From Butyricimonas sp. Marseille-P3923 (lineage in GTDB: Bacteria; Bacteroidota; Bacteroidia; Bacteroidales; Marinifilaceae), in the NCBI RefSeq assembly GCF_900184685.1, contig NZ_FXXL01000006.1, positions 744,001-808,000 on the forward strand: 64,000 nucleotides of DNA, written 5' to 3'. The translations under genes were made by a program, and so were the position numbers. Below, in pieces: positions 1 to 9,072 of this stretch; the stretch's first letter is position 1; every line of letters begins with the position of its first letter. The notes under the pieces were generated by a model. That model saw nothing but the letters and a program-made list of their open reading frames with translations, ran no database searches and had not been told where the DNA came from.

Positions 1-307
1 ACCACTTTTTCAACTGTGAAGGCGCACTCGCCCAATAAAACGGGAATTGAAACACAACCGCTTTCGCCTCCGATAAAATTTTCTTGTGCGCCTCGGCGTC
101 AAAAGGCTTGGCGTACAAATCCAGAATTACCACTCCCGGAATATCTTTCACGGCATCAATCAATGCCTTATTCGCCTGTGACTCCTTGAAATTCGGGTGA
201 GCCAACAAGATCACTACATTTCCTGAATTCTTTGCTTTTTCCATTTTCTCTGCATTTAAAGCACCCGCGGAAAAAATAACCGCAAGTATTAATACAATTG
301 TTTTCAT
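1..307 (-). CDS. NAD(P)H oxidoreductase, flavodoxin-like fold (5' part only)
   Basis: The first 102 codons of a gene that runs off the left edge; the ATG is the complement of 305-307. The translation begins MKTIVLILAVIFSAGALNA, which looks like a secretion signal. It then gives VVILLAHPNFKESQANKALIDA, a break VVILDLYAKPF, and FQFPFYWASAPSQLKKW. The (L/V)AHP...S..N start and the FPFYW..P..LK.W block are hallmarks of the flavodoxin_2 family (quinone reductase, MdaB and KefF-type NAD(P)H oxidoreductases), where they bind FMN or FAD. A leader peptide is unusual for this normally cytosolic family, so the protein may be periplasmic. It is divergent from glpK, with a 229-bp AT-rich gap. The missing C-terminus prevents a finer assignment. 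Confidence 0.75.
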   Translation of the reverse strand, partial: MKTIVLILAVIFSAGALNAEKMEKAKNSGNVVILLAHPNFKESQANKALIDAVKDIPGVVILDLYAKPFDAEAHKKILSEAKAVVFQFPFYWASAPSQLKKW

Positions 308-536
308 AAGCTTAATTTTCAGTTTGCAACTTCGAATATACGAAAAAAACGGTTTCCCCCCTTAAACTTCTTACAAAATAAAAGATACTTGCAAATCCAT
401 ATTTAAATTCAATATCGGGAATGTTTCCGGTTAAACGACTATTCATTTTTATAAATGTAACCGAATTTTAAAAATTACGTAAGAAATATAGCATTTATTG
501 TCACAACAAATGAAAAACATATAATATTACATTATC

Positions 537-2036
537 ATGAAGACAGCGAAATACGTACTTGCACTAGACCAAGGGACAACCTCCTCCCGCGCCGTGCTTT
601 TCAACCATGACGGAAATATTGTTGCCATGTCACAGAAACCAATCGAACAACACTTCCCTCACCCGGGTTGGGTGGAACACGATCCTAGCGAAATCTGGTA
701 CACGCAATCCTCCGTGGCCGCCGAAGTTATCGCCAAAGCAGACCTCACGGGACTGGACGTGGCTTGTATAGGTATCACAAACCAACGTGAAACCACGATC
801 ATTTGGGACAGGGAAACCTCTATGCCCGTCTATCGCGCCATCGTATGGCAAGACAGGCGTACTGCCGATATCTGCCGGGAATTGCAAGAAAACGGATATA
901 CTGAAATGATCCGGGAGAAAACGGGATTACTGATTGATGCTTATTTCTCCGCCACAAAAATCAAATGGATTCTCGATAATGTCGAAGGTGTACGTGAACG
1001 GGCTGAAAAAGGAAAGTTGTGTTTCGGTACGGTAGACAGTTGGCTCGTGTGGAAGTTCACGCACGGACGGGTACACGTGACGGATGTCAGCAATGCTTCC
1101 CGCACGATGCTGTTCAATATTCACACGTTGCAATGGGATAAAGAGTTACTGGAACTTTTCGACATTCCCGAAGCTATACTTCCGGAAGTAAAAAGCAGCA
1201 GCGAAGTCTATTCGGAAACCAGTACAACTTTGTTCTCGACGAAAATCCCGATCTCCGGAATAGCCGGCGACCAACAGTCCGCCCTCTTCGGGCAACTCTG
1301 CCTTGAACCGGGAATGACGAAAACGACATACGGTACCGGATGTTTTATGGTCATGAATACCGGAAGCGAAGTCGTAAAATCGGAAAACAATCTGTTAAGC
1401 ACCATCGCGTGGAAAATCGGTGACTCCGTTACTTACGCCTTGGAAGGAAGTGTATTCGTGGGGGGAGCAGCCATCCAATGGCTACGGGACGGGATGCAAC
1501 TGCTCAGGACTGCCTCGGAAAGTGAGGCTCTCGCAACATCCGTTCAAGATAACGGGGGAGTTTATTTTGTTCCCGCTCTCACGGGAATGGGTGCCCCTTA
1601 CTGGGATCAATACGCCAGAGGTGCCATTCTCGGAATCACACGAGGAACAACTCCCGCACATATTGCCCGGGCAACACTGGAAGGAATTGCATTCCAAGTG
1701 TACGATATTTTAAAAGCCATGGAGCATGACACTCACCGCCAATCTCTCGAATTACGGGTAGACGGAGGTGCTGTTGCCAACAATTTCCTGATGCAATTCC
1801 AAAGTGACATTAACAGAACACACGTGGTTCGCCCCCAGATACTGGAAACAACAGCTCTCGGTGCGGCTTATCTCGCTGGATTGGCTATCGGGTTCTGGCG
1901 TGACACTGAAGAGCTGCGCAAACAATGGAACATCAACAAGGAGTTCTCCCCTGTTGCGACAGAAGAAGAGGTCGACAAACTCCTTCACATGTGGCATAAA
2001 GCTATCGAAAGAGCCCGTAACTGGGAAGAACTGTAA
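537..2036 (+). CDS. glpK: Glycerol kinase
   Basis: Phosphorylates glycerol to sn-glycerol 3-phosphate with ATP in the cytosol. The 499-residue length is standard for the FGGY carbohydrate kinase family. Visible landmarks are the N-terminal [14 protein letters not shown] phosphate-binding loop, the GITNQRET segment and IVWQDRRT glycerol-pocket blocks, [13 protein letters not shown] with the catalytic Asp near residue 240, TYGTGCFM (adenosine/phosphate 2 motif), and the C-terminal [16 protein letters not shown]. The start lies just after an AT-rich leader and there is no strong Shine-Dalgarno, as is usual in this phylum. The glycerol channel gene follows after 35 bp, so the two almost certainly form a glycerol-uptake operon in which the kinase traps glycerol entering through the channel. 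No glpD or regulator is adjacent. Confidence 0.97.
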   Translation: MKTAKYVLALDQGTTSSRAVLFNHDGNIVAMSQKPIEQHFPHPGWVEHDPSEIWYTQSSVAAEVIAKADLTGLDVACIGITNQRETTIIWDRETSMPVYRAIVWQDRRTADICRELQENGYTEMIREKTGLLIDAYFSATKIKWILDNVEGVRERAEKGKLCFGTVDSWLVWKFTHGRVHVTDVSNASRTMLFNIHTLQWDKELLELFDIPEAILPEVKSSSEVYSETSTTLFSTKIPISGIAGDQQSALFGQLCLEPGMTKTTYGTGCFMVMNTGSEVVKSENNLLSTIAWKIGDSVTYALEGSVFVGGAAIQWLRDGMQLLRTASESEALATSVQDNGGVYFVPALTGMGAPYWDQYARGAILGITRGTTPAHIARATLEGIAFQVYDILKAMEHDTHRQSLELRVDGGAVANNFLMQFQSDINRTHVVRPQILETTALGAAYLAGLAIGFWRDTEELRKQWNINKEFSPVATEEEVDKLLHMWHKAIERARNWEEL

Positions 2037-2071
2037 AACGATAATCATGAATCTAAAATCATAAATTCTCC

Positions 2072-2806
2072 ATGTCACCATTTATAGCAGAGCTACTCGG
2101 AACAATGACGATGATCCTCTTGGGTGACGGCGTAGTAGCCAACGTCGTGCTAAAAAAGACCAAAGGATTTCAAGGTGGTTGGATTACCATCACCACGGCA
2201 TGGGCACTTGCTGTTTTTGCAGGAGTCGTCATCGCCGGTCCATATAGCGGGGCCCACTTGAATCCCGCCATTACAATAGGTTTCGCCATCGCGGAAAAAT
2301 TCCCGTGGGCAAGTGTACCTTCTTACGTGATCGCTCAAATGCTGGGTGCCGCCATGGGTGCGTTCCTCGTCTGGATTGTCTACCATGACCACTTTAAGGT
2401 CACGGACGACCCCGGGGCAAAACTCGGTGTATTCTGCACGGCTCCCGAAATCCGACATAACGTGGTAAACTTCGGGGGTGAGCTTATCGCCACCTTCGTA
2501 TTGATGTTCTCGGTATTCTATATTACCGGGGCTGAACTGATAGCCGATGTCGATACAACTACCCCTATCGGATTGGGTTCGGTCGGTGCAATTCCCGTAT
2601 CCTTCATCGTATGGGTAATCGGACTTTCTTTAGGCGGAGTCACCGGATATGCCATCAATCCCGCCCGAGATTTCGCACCCCGTGTAATGCATGCCATCCT
2701 CCCGATTCCGGGAAAAGGAAGCAGTCACTGGGATTACGCGTGGATTCCTATCTTAGGGCCATTAGCCGGCTCACTTGTGGCAGCGGTGATTTATATGATT
2801 GTATAG
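2072..2806 (+). CDS. glpF: Glycerol uptake facilitator (MIP/aquaporin family)
   Basis: An inner-membrane channel of 244 residues with six membrane helices and two half-helices. Both NPA boxes are visible: GAHLNPAIT near residue 65 and GYAINPARDFAPR near residue 195. The Asp after the second box (NPARD) is the usual mark of glycerol-conducting aquaglyceroporins as opposed to water-only aquaporins. It is encoded 35 bp after glycerol kinase on the same strand, which supports glycerol as the substrate. The start is the first Met of a typical MSPFIAELLGT opening. The stop is followed at once by an intergenic repeat that may end the transcript. Confidence 0.95.
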   Translation: MSPFIAELLGTMTMILLGDGVVANVVLKKTKGFQGGWITITTAWALAVFAGVVIAGPYSGAHLNPAITIGFAIAEKFPWASVPSYVIAQMLGAAMGAFLVWIVYHDHFKVTDDPGAKLGVFCTAPEIRHNVVNFGGELIATFVLMFSVFYITGAELIADVDTTTPIGLGSVGAIPVSFIVWVIGLSLGGVTGYAINPARDFAPRVMHAILPIPGKGSSHWDYAWIPILGPLAGSLVAAVIYMIV

Positions 2807-2892
2807 AAGTTTGTAAAGTTGTAAGGTTTATAAAGTTTGTAAAGTGACAGGCGTTACGCGAGGCGCAAAGAGCTTTACAGACTTTACAAACT
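2807..2892. repeat. Intergenic palindromic repeat of the GTTTATAAA family
   Basis: Directly after the glpF stop. The 12-mer AGTTTGTAAAGT occurs at 2808-2819 and 2834-2845, with related GTTTATAAAG units between, and its exact reverse complement is at 2881-2892. The result is a long imperfect hairpin between two convergent genes. The right arm overlaps the stop codon of the BRO-N gene. It may act as a bidirectional terminator. Related arrays lie at 14041-14127, 20239-20416, 29465-29489 and 45362-45556. Confidence 0.7.
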
Positions 2893-3753
2893 GCCCTCCT
2901 CGCTATCCGTTTCCCCGTTCTCCCCACTTTGGAGTCCTAACACGTCTTTTGCATTCAAAGGAGATATTGCAGACGTACTTGTTTCCTCTTCCAATTTTAA
3001 CCGGGCTTCCTGAGCCACGCTTCCCCCTCTACGGGCAACTTCCAAATGCTCGTTAAATGATTCCGGATTACGTACTTCCGATATTTTCGTGGTAGACAAT
3101 TCTGCAAGCATACTTAATACCAATTCGGTATTCGTCATATTATCCCGTAGATTTTCTTTCCTCAATCCTTTAAATGACTTGTATTCCTTTGCAGTCATTC
3201 CCGCCCACGTTTTGTAGATAATATCAGTCAGAGAAGCAAATTGCACTCCCTCTTGCAATCCCCTACGTTTCCATTCGTCCGTCAGGTCTTTACGGATTTC
3301 TATACTTTTAAGCCGTTGGTTTATCCAATTATCGGAATAACCCAAACGTTTATAATCCAACATCGCCTGCTCAATAGACAACTCCGGATCTTGCATTTGA
3401 TCTAAACGCTCTTTAGCAACCTGTGCCATCCATAACTTGAATGGCTCTGCTTTAGGGGAAGGAATGGATTGTATTAATCGGAATAGTTGTTCTGTATTAG
3501 CGACATCCGTCAATCGCATTTTACCGTCTTCGGCAAGTAATTTCAACTGGCTACAATTTGTAGCCGTTTCACTTCCCTCCTTTTTCAAACGGTTTTTTAG
3601 CACACTCCAATACTTTCTTGGATTATCACTTTCCGTCAAAATCGCGATAACGTCAATAATAGAGAAATACCATTCTTCCTTATCGCTATCCCATACCGTA
3701 CGAACTTTCTTTTCCTCGAAAACCTTTATTGCATTCTGTTTTGTCATATTCAC
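2884..3753 (-). CDS. BRO-N domain protein (phage antirepressor-like)
   Basis: 289 residues. The N-terminal ~110 residues contain the Bro-N pattern: KKVRTVWDSDKEEWYFSIID, a central ...YWSVLKNRLKKEG, then LKLLAEDGKMRLTDVANTEQ, followed by the IPSPKAEPFKLWMAQVAKER block common in bacterial BRO/antirepressor-like proteins. In phages and baculoviruses this domain binds nucleic acid; the chromosomal versions in Bacteroidales have no established role. The C-terminal half is charged and mostly helical, ending in an acidic tail. No integrase, capsid or other phage gene is nearby, so this is a singleton and not a prophage. It lies 12 bp after dus on the same strand and may be co-transcribed with it. 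Confidence 0.8.
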   Translation of the reverse strand: MNMTKQNAIKVFEEKKVRTVWDSDKEEWYFSIIDVIAILTESDNPRKYWSVLKNRLKKEGSETATNCSQLKLLAEDGKMRLTDVANTEQLFRLIQSIPSPKAEPFKLWMAQVAKERLDQMQDPELSIEQAMLDYKRLGYSDNWINQRLKSIEIRKDLTDEWKRRGLQEGVQFASLTDIIYKTWAGMTAKEYKSFKGLRKENLRDNMTNTELVLSMLAELSTTKISEVRNPESFNEHLEVARRGGSVAQEARLKLEEETSTSAISPLNAKDVLGLQSGENGETDSEEGSL

Positions 3754-3765
3754 CGAATTTATCCT

Positions 3766-4752
3766 TTATTCCCCCTTGTATCGCTCCTCAATCTTATCAA
3801 ACACTTCCCACAACGTTTCTATGGTCGGGGCTTGCAGCATTTGAATCCGCAAATCACGGAAATGGGGCAATCCTTTGAACATACAAGCCATGTGCCGACG
3901 CATGTGGAATAATCCCCGCACTTCATCCAACCATTCTTGGGATAACAGTATTTGTTCCTTGATAATCTCTATTTGTTCGTGCAGGGGCAATTCGGGTAGA
4001 ATCTCCCCCGTTTTCATATAATGTTTGATCTGTTGAAATATCCACGGCTTACCGATCGTGGCACGCCCGATCATTACCCCGTCCACACCGTAACGCTCGA
4101 AAGCTTCTTTTACCTTTTCCGGGGTGTCGATATCACCGTTTCCGATGATCGGGATCTTTATCCGGGGATTTCGCTTCACTCCGGCGATAGGCTCCCAATC
4201 TGCCTCACCCTTGTACATCTGGGAACGGGTGCGCCCGTGAATAGCCAAAGCACTAATCCCGACATCCTGCAATCGTTCTGCCACATCGTCAATGATAATA
4301 TTCTCGCAATCCCAACCCAAACGAGTCTTTGCCGTAACGGGGATCTTCACGGCCTGCACGATCTGCTTTGCCATTTCCACCATTAAAGGTACATCCCGAA
4401 GCATTCCTGCTCCCGCCCCTTTCGCGGCAACCCTTTTCACGGGACACCCAAAATTTATATCTATAAAATCAGGCTGCACTTCTTCAACAATCTTTGCCGC
4501 CTCGACCATCGAATCAATAAAGCGACCGTATATCTGAATGGTTACCGGACGTTCGGACTCCTCTATCGTCAACTTCTTCACGGTCTTGTTTATGGAACGC
4601 ACCAACGCATCCGCCGATACAAATTCCGAGTAGAGCCAATCCGCCCCGTATCGCTTACAGAATTTCCGGAAAGGGGGATTTGTAACCTCTTCCATCGGCG
4701 CCAAAATCAACGGCCGCTCACCTACGTCTTTTCCTCCGACTATCATCTTCAA
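3766..4752 (-). CDS. dus: tRNA-dihydrouridine synthase (DusB-like)
   Basis: Reduces uridines in the tRNA D-loop using FMN and NADPH. The 328-residue length is normal for DusB. Landmarks are the opening ILAPMEEVTNPPFRKFCK, the FMN-barrel segment INFGCPVKRVAAKGAGAGML with the catalytic Cys, the TAKTRLGWD strand, AIHGRTRSQMYKGEADW, IIGNGDID and DGVMIGRATIGKPWIFQQI for phosphate binding. The C-terminal helical domain (RRHMACMFKGLPHFRDLR) contacts tRNA. The gene is divergent from the gene starting at 4818. In this order of bacteria a single Dus often serves several positions, so the exact modified uridine cannot be read from sequence. Confidence 0.95.
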   Translation of the reverse strand: MKMIVGGKDVGERPLILAPMEEVTNPPFRKFCKRYGADWLYSEFVSADALVRSINKTVKKLTIEESERPVTIQIYGRFIDSMVEAAKIVEEVQPDFIDINFGCPVKRVAAKGAGAGMLRDVPLMVEMAKQIVQAVKIPVTAKTRLGWDCENIIIDDVAERLQDVGISALAIHGRTRSQMYKGEADWEPIAGVKRNPRIKIPIIGNGDIDTPEKVKEAFERYGVDGVMIGRATIGKPWIFQQIKHYMKTGEILPELPLHEQIEIIKEQILLSQEWLDEVRGLFHMRRHMACMFKGLPHFRDLRIQMLQAPTIETLWEVFDKIEERYKGE

Positions 4753-4762
4753 TCAAATAAGT

Positions 4763-4793
4763 TTTGCCACAAAAATAATAATTTCTATCTTTA
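4763..4793 (+). promoter_or_regulatory. Bacteroidetes primary-sigma promoter
   Basis: TTTG at 4763-4766, 19 bp, then TATCTTTA at 4786-4793. This matches the Bacteroidetes promoter pattern TTTG-N19-21-TAnnTTTG with one mismatch in the last base. It would start transcription around position 4800, about 18 bp before the ATG at 4818, and serve the small envelope genes that follow. Confidence 0.5.
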
Positions 4794-4817
4794 ACACACG
4801 AAATAAACAGCACGGAT

Positions 4818-5345
4818 ATGGCTATAATAAAATTTATTCTTATCGGATTACTTGCAACTTTCGCCCCACAGAAAGAGGAATGGGTAAAAATAAGAGGCGA
4901 CTACCAAATCACGTTCCTTTTCCCTAGCCGGGGCGAACGTCTGAAAAAAGACGTGAATGACATCCGTTCATGGATATACCAAACGAAAAACGTAACCTGT
5001 GTTTTCGGGGTTGTATGCACGCAATTGACGAAAGAAAAAGGCATCCTCGATGCTTACACGGTCAACCAGCTATATCTCGCCATGAAGAAAGAATCAGTTT
5101 CAATGCCGACCGCTAAACTCACCAGCGAAAAGCGTATACCATCAAAAAATGTCGAGATATGGGAGATTACCTACACGATAATGAAAGAGCTTGAAGAGAT
5201 GACGTACTATAAAAGATTTATTTTCAGAGATAATTGTATGTATCAAGTATCTATAGGTGCGAATACGAAAGACTTGGAAGAACTCATCCCGCAGAAAAAT
5301 AAATTCTTCAATTCTATTACTTTTTTGGACAACTCCAATAAATAA
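4818..5345 (+). CDS. Hypothetical secreted or membrane-anchored protein
   Basis: 175 residues; family not recognised. The N-terminus MAIIKFILIGLLATFAPQ is a short hydrophobic segment that could be a signal peptide or anchor. The remainder is a mixed alpha/beta domain with a strand-rich middle (VTCVFGVVCTQLTK), a conserved-looking WEITYTIMKELEEMTYYKRFIFRDNCMYQVSI stretch read here as two short blocks, and a terminal helix ending in FFNSITF. That layout resembles small periplasmic domains in which a PsbP/DUF1795-like fold measures a ligand, but this is only a guess from shape. The next gene begins 29 bp downstream, so it is probably the first gene of a unit with the beta-barrel protein. Confidence 0.6.
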   Translation: MAIIKFILIGLLATFAPQKEEWVKIRGDYQITFLFPSRGERLKKDVNDIRSWIYQTKNVTCVFGVVCTQLTKEKGILDAYTVNQLYLAMKKESVSMPTAKLTSEKRIPSKNVEIWEITYTIMKELEEMTYYKRFIFRDNCMYQVSIGANTKDLEELIPQKNKFFNSITFLDNSNK

Positions 5346-5374
5346 GAAACACAACCAACAAAAAATAAATCACC

Positions 5375-6199
5375 ATGAAAAGTATTATCATTCCCTTGGC
5401 ATTATTGCTGTCGATTCCCGTTATGGCGCGGGACAACGGGACAGGCACGAGCGACACTCTAAGACGTGACGTCAAAGAAATACACTTGCAGGATAGAGAA
5501 ACAAGCAGACAAGTCAAGAAATCGGAAATATTAAGCGATCCCATCCACCGACACATATACCAACGGAGCCAAAATCCACGGTTCCGGGGACACTGGAGCG
5601 GATTTAATCTTGGATTTGCCGATTTCGGGGATTATGATATTGTTCCGGGCGGCTCTCCATTCATGGACTTGCAACGCAAGAATTCACTGGTAATGCAATT
5701 CAACATGTTCCAATACAGTATGCGTCTGAATAAATTGAATAATTTCGGGCTTGTTACCGGACTGGGATTAGAATACCAACGCTTCCGTTTCGAGCACAAA
5801 AACAGTATTCAACGGGGAGAAAACGGGAAAATATATCCGTTGGAAATAGATCATGTAAAGAAGAGTTCATTGAAAAACCTTTATCTCACCGTTCCCTTGA
5901 TCTGTGAATGGCAATTCCCCGCGAAAAATCACCGCCGGGCATACGTGGGAGCCGGAATCATGGGCGGGTTAAGATTACACACGAAAACCAAAGTCGTGTA
6001 CAAAAACGAGAACGGGGACAAACGTCGCTACAAAAAAGCGGGAAATTACAGCATGAACCCGGTAAAAGCAGACATTGTTGCCCGTGTAGGATACGACAAA
6101 CTGGCACTGTGGGGCAGCTATACCCTCAACCGTATGATGAAATCAGGCAAAGCTCCTGATTTACACCCGTATGTTATCGGGTTCGGGGTAAACTTCTAA
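5375..6199 (+). CDS. Outer-membrane beta-barrel protein (PorT-like)
   Basis: 274 residues with a signal peptide (MKSIIIPLALLLSIPVMA). After a charged linker rich in Arg and Gln, the segment GHWSGFNLGFADFG begins a set of alternating amphipathic strands, and the protein ends in PYVIGFGVNF with a terminal Phe, as expected for an outer-membrane barrel. This organisation matches the Bacteroidetes PorT/OmpW-like barrels of about eight strands. It is a paralogue of the gene at 6422-7198: both have the RFxGHxxGxxxGFxxFG opening, a GIxGxGxExQ block and an LWGSYT/VWARYG block near the end. The function is unknown. It lies 29 bp after the 4818 gene. Confidence 0.75.
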   Translation: MKSIIIPLALLLSIPVMARDNGTGTSDTLRRDVKEIHLQDRETSRQVKKSEILSDPIHRHIYQRSQNPRFRGHWSGFNLGFADFGDYDIVPGGSPFMDLQRKNSLVMQFNMFQYSMRLNKLNNFGLVTGLGLEYQRFRFEHKNSIQRGENGKIYPLEIDHVKKSSLKNLYLTVPLICEWQFPAKNHRRAYVGAGIMGGLRLHTKTKVVYKNENGDKRRYKKAGNYSMNPVKADIVARVGYDKLALWGSYTLNRMMKSGKAPDLHPYVIGFGVNF

Positions 6200-6421
6200 G
6201 AACGTTTAAAGTTAAAATTTAGAGTTATCATTAAATCACAGAATTAATAATCTTTATTGAGTTGTTTTTCACCTTTTTAAATCACTGTGTCACAACATTT
6301 CATACGTTGTGACGTAAAAACTATTACTTCCGGGATACTCCAAAAAGTACCCTCCATTCGACCAACGGTTCGCCCGTTCTAAAGATCGGAACTTATACGT
6401 TATATAAATATACATAAAGAG

Positions 6422-7198
6422 ATGAAAACAACACTATTAGCGCTGTTTATATGCCTTTTCGGCATAAACGGCTTGAAGGCTCAGGATGCCAACTCGTCCA
6501 CATCGGCATCCAACGTCCGTCAAGACAGTGTCTTCAAAAATGAGAAAGAAGAGAAAGTCCGTTTCAACGGACACGTGGCAGGGATTTACGGTGGATTCAT
6601 CACCTTTGGTAAAAGCGATTATTCCGCTTACAAGAACAAAGATTTCATGAAACTAAAGCTACAAACCTCCTACACCGTGGCTCTCAACATCATTGAAATC
6701 AACATCGGGCTACAAAAACAAAAAAACACTGTTGGTATCGTGGCAGGCATCGGGGCCGAATTCCAAAACATGGAGTTCGACAACAAAATCGCTATCCACA
6801 AAAATAAAAAAGGCATCATAGAACCTTTCACCTATGACGAGGGCTCCATCTCTTCCAGCAGATTGAGAGTACTCTCTGCAAACATCCCGTTAATGCTCGA
6901 ATTTCAATCCCCGTCCAATAAAACAAGCCGTTTCCATTTCAACATGGGAGTCGTGGGTTCATACAATTTCATCACACAAACCAAGGTAAAAATTACAGAG
7001 AATAAATTTCCTCACAAAAGCAAAACGATCAGTAACCGGGGAAACCTGAATATGCCCCGTTTCAATTTTGACCTCATGGCACAAATGGGTGGTAATCACT
7101 TTGCCGTATGGGCCCGCTACGGAATAACCCCTCTATTCGAGAAAAATAAAGGTCCGGAATTACATCAAGTAAGTTTCGGTGCTGCCATTCTGTTTTGA
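6422..7198 (+). CDS. Outer-membrane beta-barrel protein, paralogue of the preceding gene
   Basis: 258 residues, signal peptide MKTTLLALFICLFGINGLKA, then a Ser-rich linker and a predicted barrel beginning VRFNGHVAGIYGGFITFG and ending VSFGAAILF with a terminal Phe. It shares its overall plan and several short blocks with the protein at 5375-6199, so the pair arose by duplication. It is separated from that gene by 222 bp that hold a possible promoter: GTACCC at 6347-6352 with TTCGCC 16 bp further on, a weak look-alike of the ECF promoter found elsewhere in this window. A very strong hairpin follows its stop. No function can be assigned. Confidence 0.75.
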   Translation: MKTTLLALFICLFGINGLKAQDANSSTSASNVRQDSVFKNEKEEKVRFNGHVAGIYGGFITFGKSDYSAYKNKDFMKLKLQTSYTVALNIIEINIGLQKQKNTVGIVAGIGAEFQNMEFDNKIAIHKNKKGIIEPFTYDEGSISSSRLRVLSANIPLMLEFQSPSNKTSRFHFNMGVVGSYNFITQTKVKITENKFPHKSKTISNRGNLNMPRFNFDLMAQMGGNHFAVWARYGITPLFEKNKGPELHQVSFGAAILF

Positions 7199-7243
7199 AA
7201 ATTCATGAGGTCAATAGATACATCTATTGACCTCATGAATTTT
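7198..7243 (+). terminator. Strong intrinsic terminator
   Basis: A perfect 22-bp inverted repeat: 7198-7219 pairs with 7222-7243, around ATTCATGAGGTCAATAGAT. It begins in the stop codon of the 6422 barrel gene. The right arm ends in TTTT and runs on into an AT-rich stretch. This should end transcription of the barrel gene. Confidence 0.85.
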
Positions 7244-7366
7244 TAATTTACCTTCAATCGCCCCCATCGAAATCACAGAATCATAATCTTTAATTCCAAA
7301 TATTTTCAATAGTCCGCTTGTTTTTATAAATTCGTCCCTCAAATACTCAACACAAATTTTATAAAA

Positions 7367-9001
7367 ATGAGAAAACTATTCCTATTCTTATCCTTAGGTA
7401 TTTTCTTGTTCTCTTGCAAAGAGGCAAAGAAAGAAACCAAACAACCCAGTCCCTATCAGCCACTTGCTGACCAATACGCGGAGTTCACCTTGACAACTGA
7501 CGTTAGCAAACTAACGGAAAACGAGAAAAAGATGATTCCCATCCTTATCGAAGTGGCGGACATCATGGAGAATATTTTCTGGCAAAACGCTTATGGCGAC
7601 AAGGCTGCGTTGATGAAACCATTCGCGCAAGACTCGGCAGCCTTGAAATATCTTTCTATTAATTACGGACCGTGGGATCGTTTGAATGCCAACAAGCCTT
7701 TCATTGACGGCGTGGGAGCGAAACCGCTGGGAGCGAACTTCTACCCGACGGATATGACAAGAGAAGAATTCGACGCTTTGAAAGACCCTCGCAAGACGGA
7801 TTGGTACAGTATCATCCGCCGGGATGACAAAGGGAATCTCGTCGTGATCCCTTTCCATGAAGCATACCCGCGAGAAGTTGCCAAAGCCTCCGAGTTATTG
7901 AAACAAGCCTCCGAGTTGGCAGAAGATCCCGGCTTGAAGAAATACTTGTCATTAAGAGCACAAGCCCTTCTTGATGACGATTATCTTGCCAGTGACCTCG
8001 CTTGGATGGATATGCAAGACAACACGCTGGATTTCGTGGTTGGTCCTATCGAAACTTACGAAGACCAACTTTACGGGTACAAGGCATCCCATTCCGGACA
8101 AATCCTCGTGAAAGATAAAGAATGGAGTAAACGCCTGTCAGAATACGCTCAATACTTGCCCAAGCTACAAAACAACCTTCCCGTGCCCGCCGCTTACAAG
8201 AAAGAGAAAGCGAACGCCAACCCGGACATGAACGCGTACGACGTGATTTACTATGGTGGAGATTGCAATGCCGGAAGCAAGAATATCGCCATCAACCTGC
8301 CGAACGACCCGAGAGTACACGCTGCCAAGGGAAGCCGCAAATTGCAATTGAAAAACTCCATGCAGGCAAAGTTCGAGAAAATGGTTGTTCCTATCTCTAA
8401 ATTGGTTATCGCACCCGAGCAACAGAAATACGTGAATTTCGACGCCTTCTTCGAGAACGTAATGTTCCACGAAGTTGCCCACGGTCTTGGAGTGAATTAC
8501 ACGATTAAAGATAAAAAAGACGTGCGTTCTGCCCTACAAAACTACTACACTTCCATCGAGGAAGGGAAAGCGGATATCCTCGGGTTATTCTGCGTGACGA
8601 AATTAGCGGAATGGGGTATTCTTGAAAACAAAGACCTCATGGATAATTACGTGACCTTTATCGCCGGTATCTTCCGTTCCGTACGTTTCGGTGCTGCCAG
8701 CGCACATGGCAAAGCGAACATGATGCAATTCAACCATTTCATGGAAAGCGGAGCCATCACGAAAGACGAAACGACCGGATACTACACGATCGACTTCGAA
8801 AAGATGAAAAAAGACATCGAAGTCATCGCCGGGGAATACATCACGATCGAGGGTAACGGAGATATCGCAACTGCCACGAAACTCGTTGCAGAGAAAGGCG
8901 TTGTACCCCCGACACTGCAAAAAGACCTTGACCGCATCGCCGGAGCAGGTATCCCGAAAGATATTTTCTTCAAGCAAGGAACAAAAGTCCTCGGACTATA
9001 A
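7367..9001 (+). CDS. Lipoprotein zinc metallopeptidase, dipeptidyl peptidase III-like (M49 superfamily)
   Basis: 544 residues. The N-terminus LFLFLSLGIFLFSCKE is a lipoprotein signal with Cys at residue 17. The zinc site is visible as FHEVAHGLG near residue 367, with a second ligand motif SIEEGKADILGLF about 38 residues later. An HExxH helix followed by EExxAD is the arrangement of the DPP III (M49) fold, although classical DPP III has the expanded HExxGH. The upstream YYGGDCNAGSKNIAINLPND block and the length near 550 fit the short bacterial M49-like lipoproteins annotated as Zn-dependent hydrolases. It probably faces the periplasm and trims peptides. It is monocistronic between two hairpins. 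Confidence 0.75.
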   Translation: MRKLFLFLSLGIFLFSCKEAKKETKQPSPYQPLADQYAEFTLTTDVSKLTENEKKMIPILIEVADIMENIFWQNAYGDKAALMKPFAQDSAALKYLSINYGPWDRLNANKPFIDGVGAKPLGANFYPTDMTREEFDALKDPRKTDWYSIIRRDDKGNLVVIPFHEAYPREVAKASELLKQASELAEDPGLKKYLSLRAQALLDDDYLASDLAWMDMQDNTLDFVVGPIETYEDQLYGYKASHSGQILVKDKEWSKRLSEYAQYLPKLQNNLPVPAAYKKEKANANPDMNAYDVIYYGGDCNAGSKNIAINLPNDPRVHAAKGSRKLQLKNSMQAKFEKMVVPISKLVIAPEQQKYVNFDAFFENVMFHEVAHGLGVNYTIKDKKDVRSALQNYYTSIEEGKADILGLFCVTKLAEWGILENKDLMDNYVTFIAGIFRSVRFGAASAHGKANMMQFNHFMESGAITKDETTGYYTIDFEKMKKDIEVIAGEYITIEGNGDIATATKLVAEKGVVPPTLQKDLDRIAGAGIPKDIFFKQGTKVLGL

Positions 9002-9020
9002 TAAAAAGTCCCTTACACAT

Positions 9021-9056
9021 AAATAAAGGATGTCTAACAAAAGGCATCCTTTATTT
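9021..9056. terminator. Bidirectional terminator between convergent genes
   Basis: AAATAAAGGATG (9021-9032) pairs perfectly with CATCCTTTATTT (9045-9056) over a 12-nt loop. It lies 20 bp after the metallopeptidase stop and 17 bp before the end of the convergent ABC permease gene. AT-rich flanks on both sides suit termination in either direction. Confidence 0.8.
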
Positions 9057-9072
9057 ATTGTAAATAAATCAA

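Noticed and set aside
2884-4752. Prophage remnant suggested by the BRO-N gene
   Set aside because: There are no other phage genes, attachment sites or composition shifts around it.
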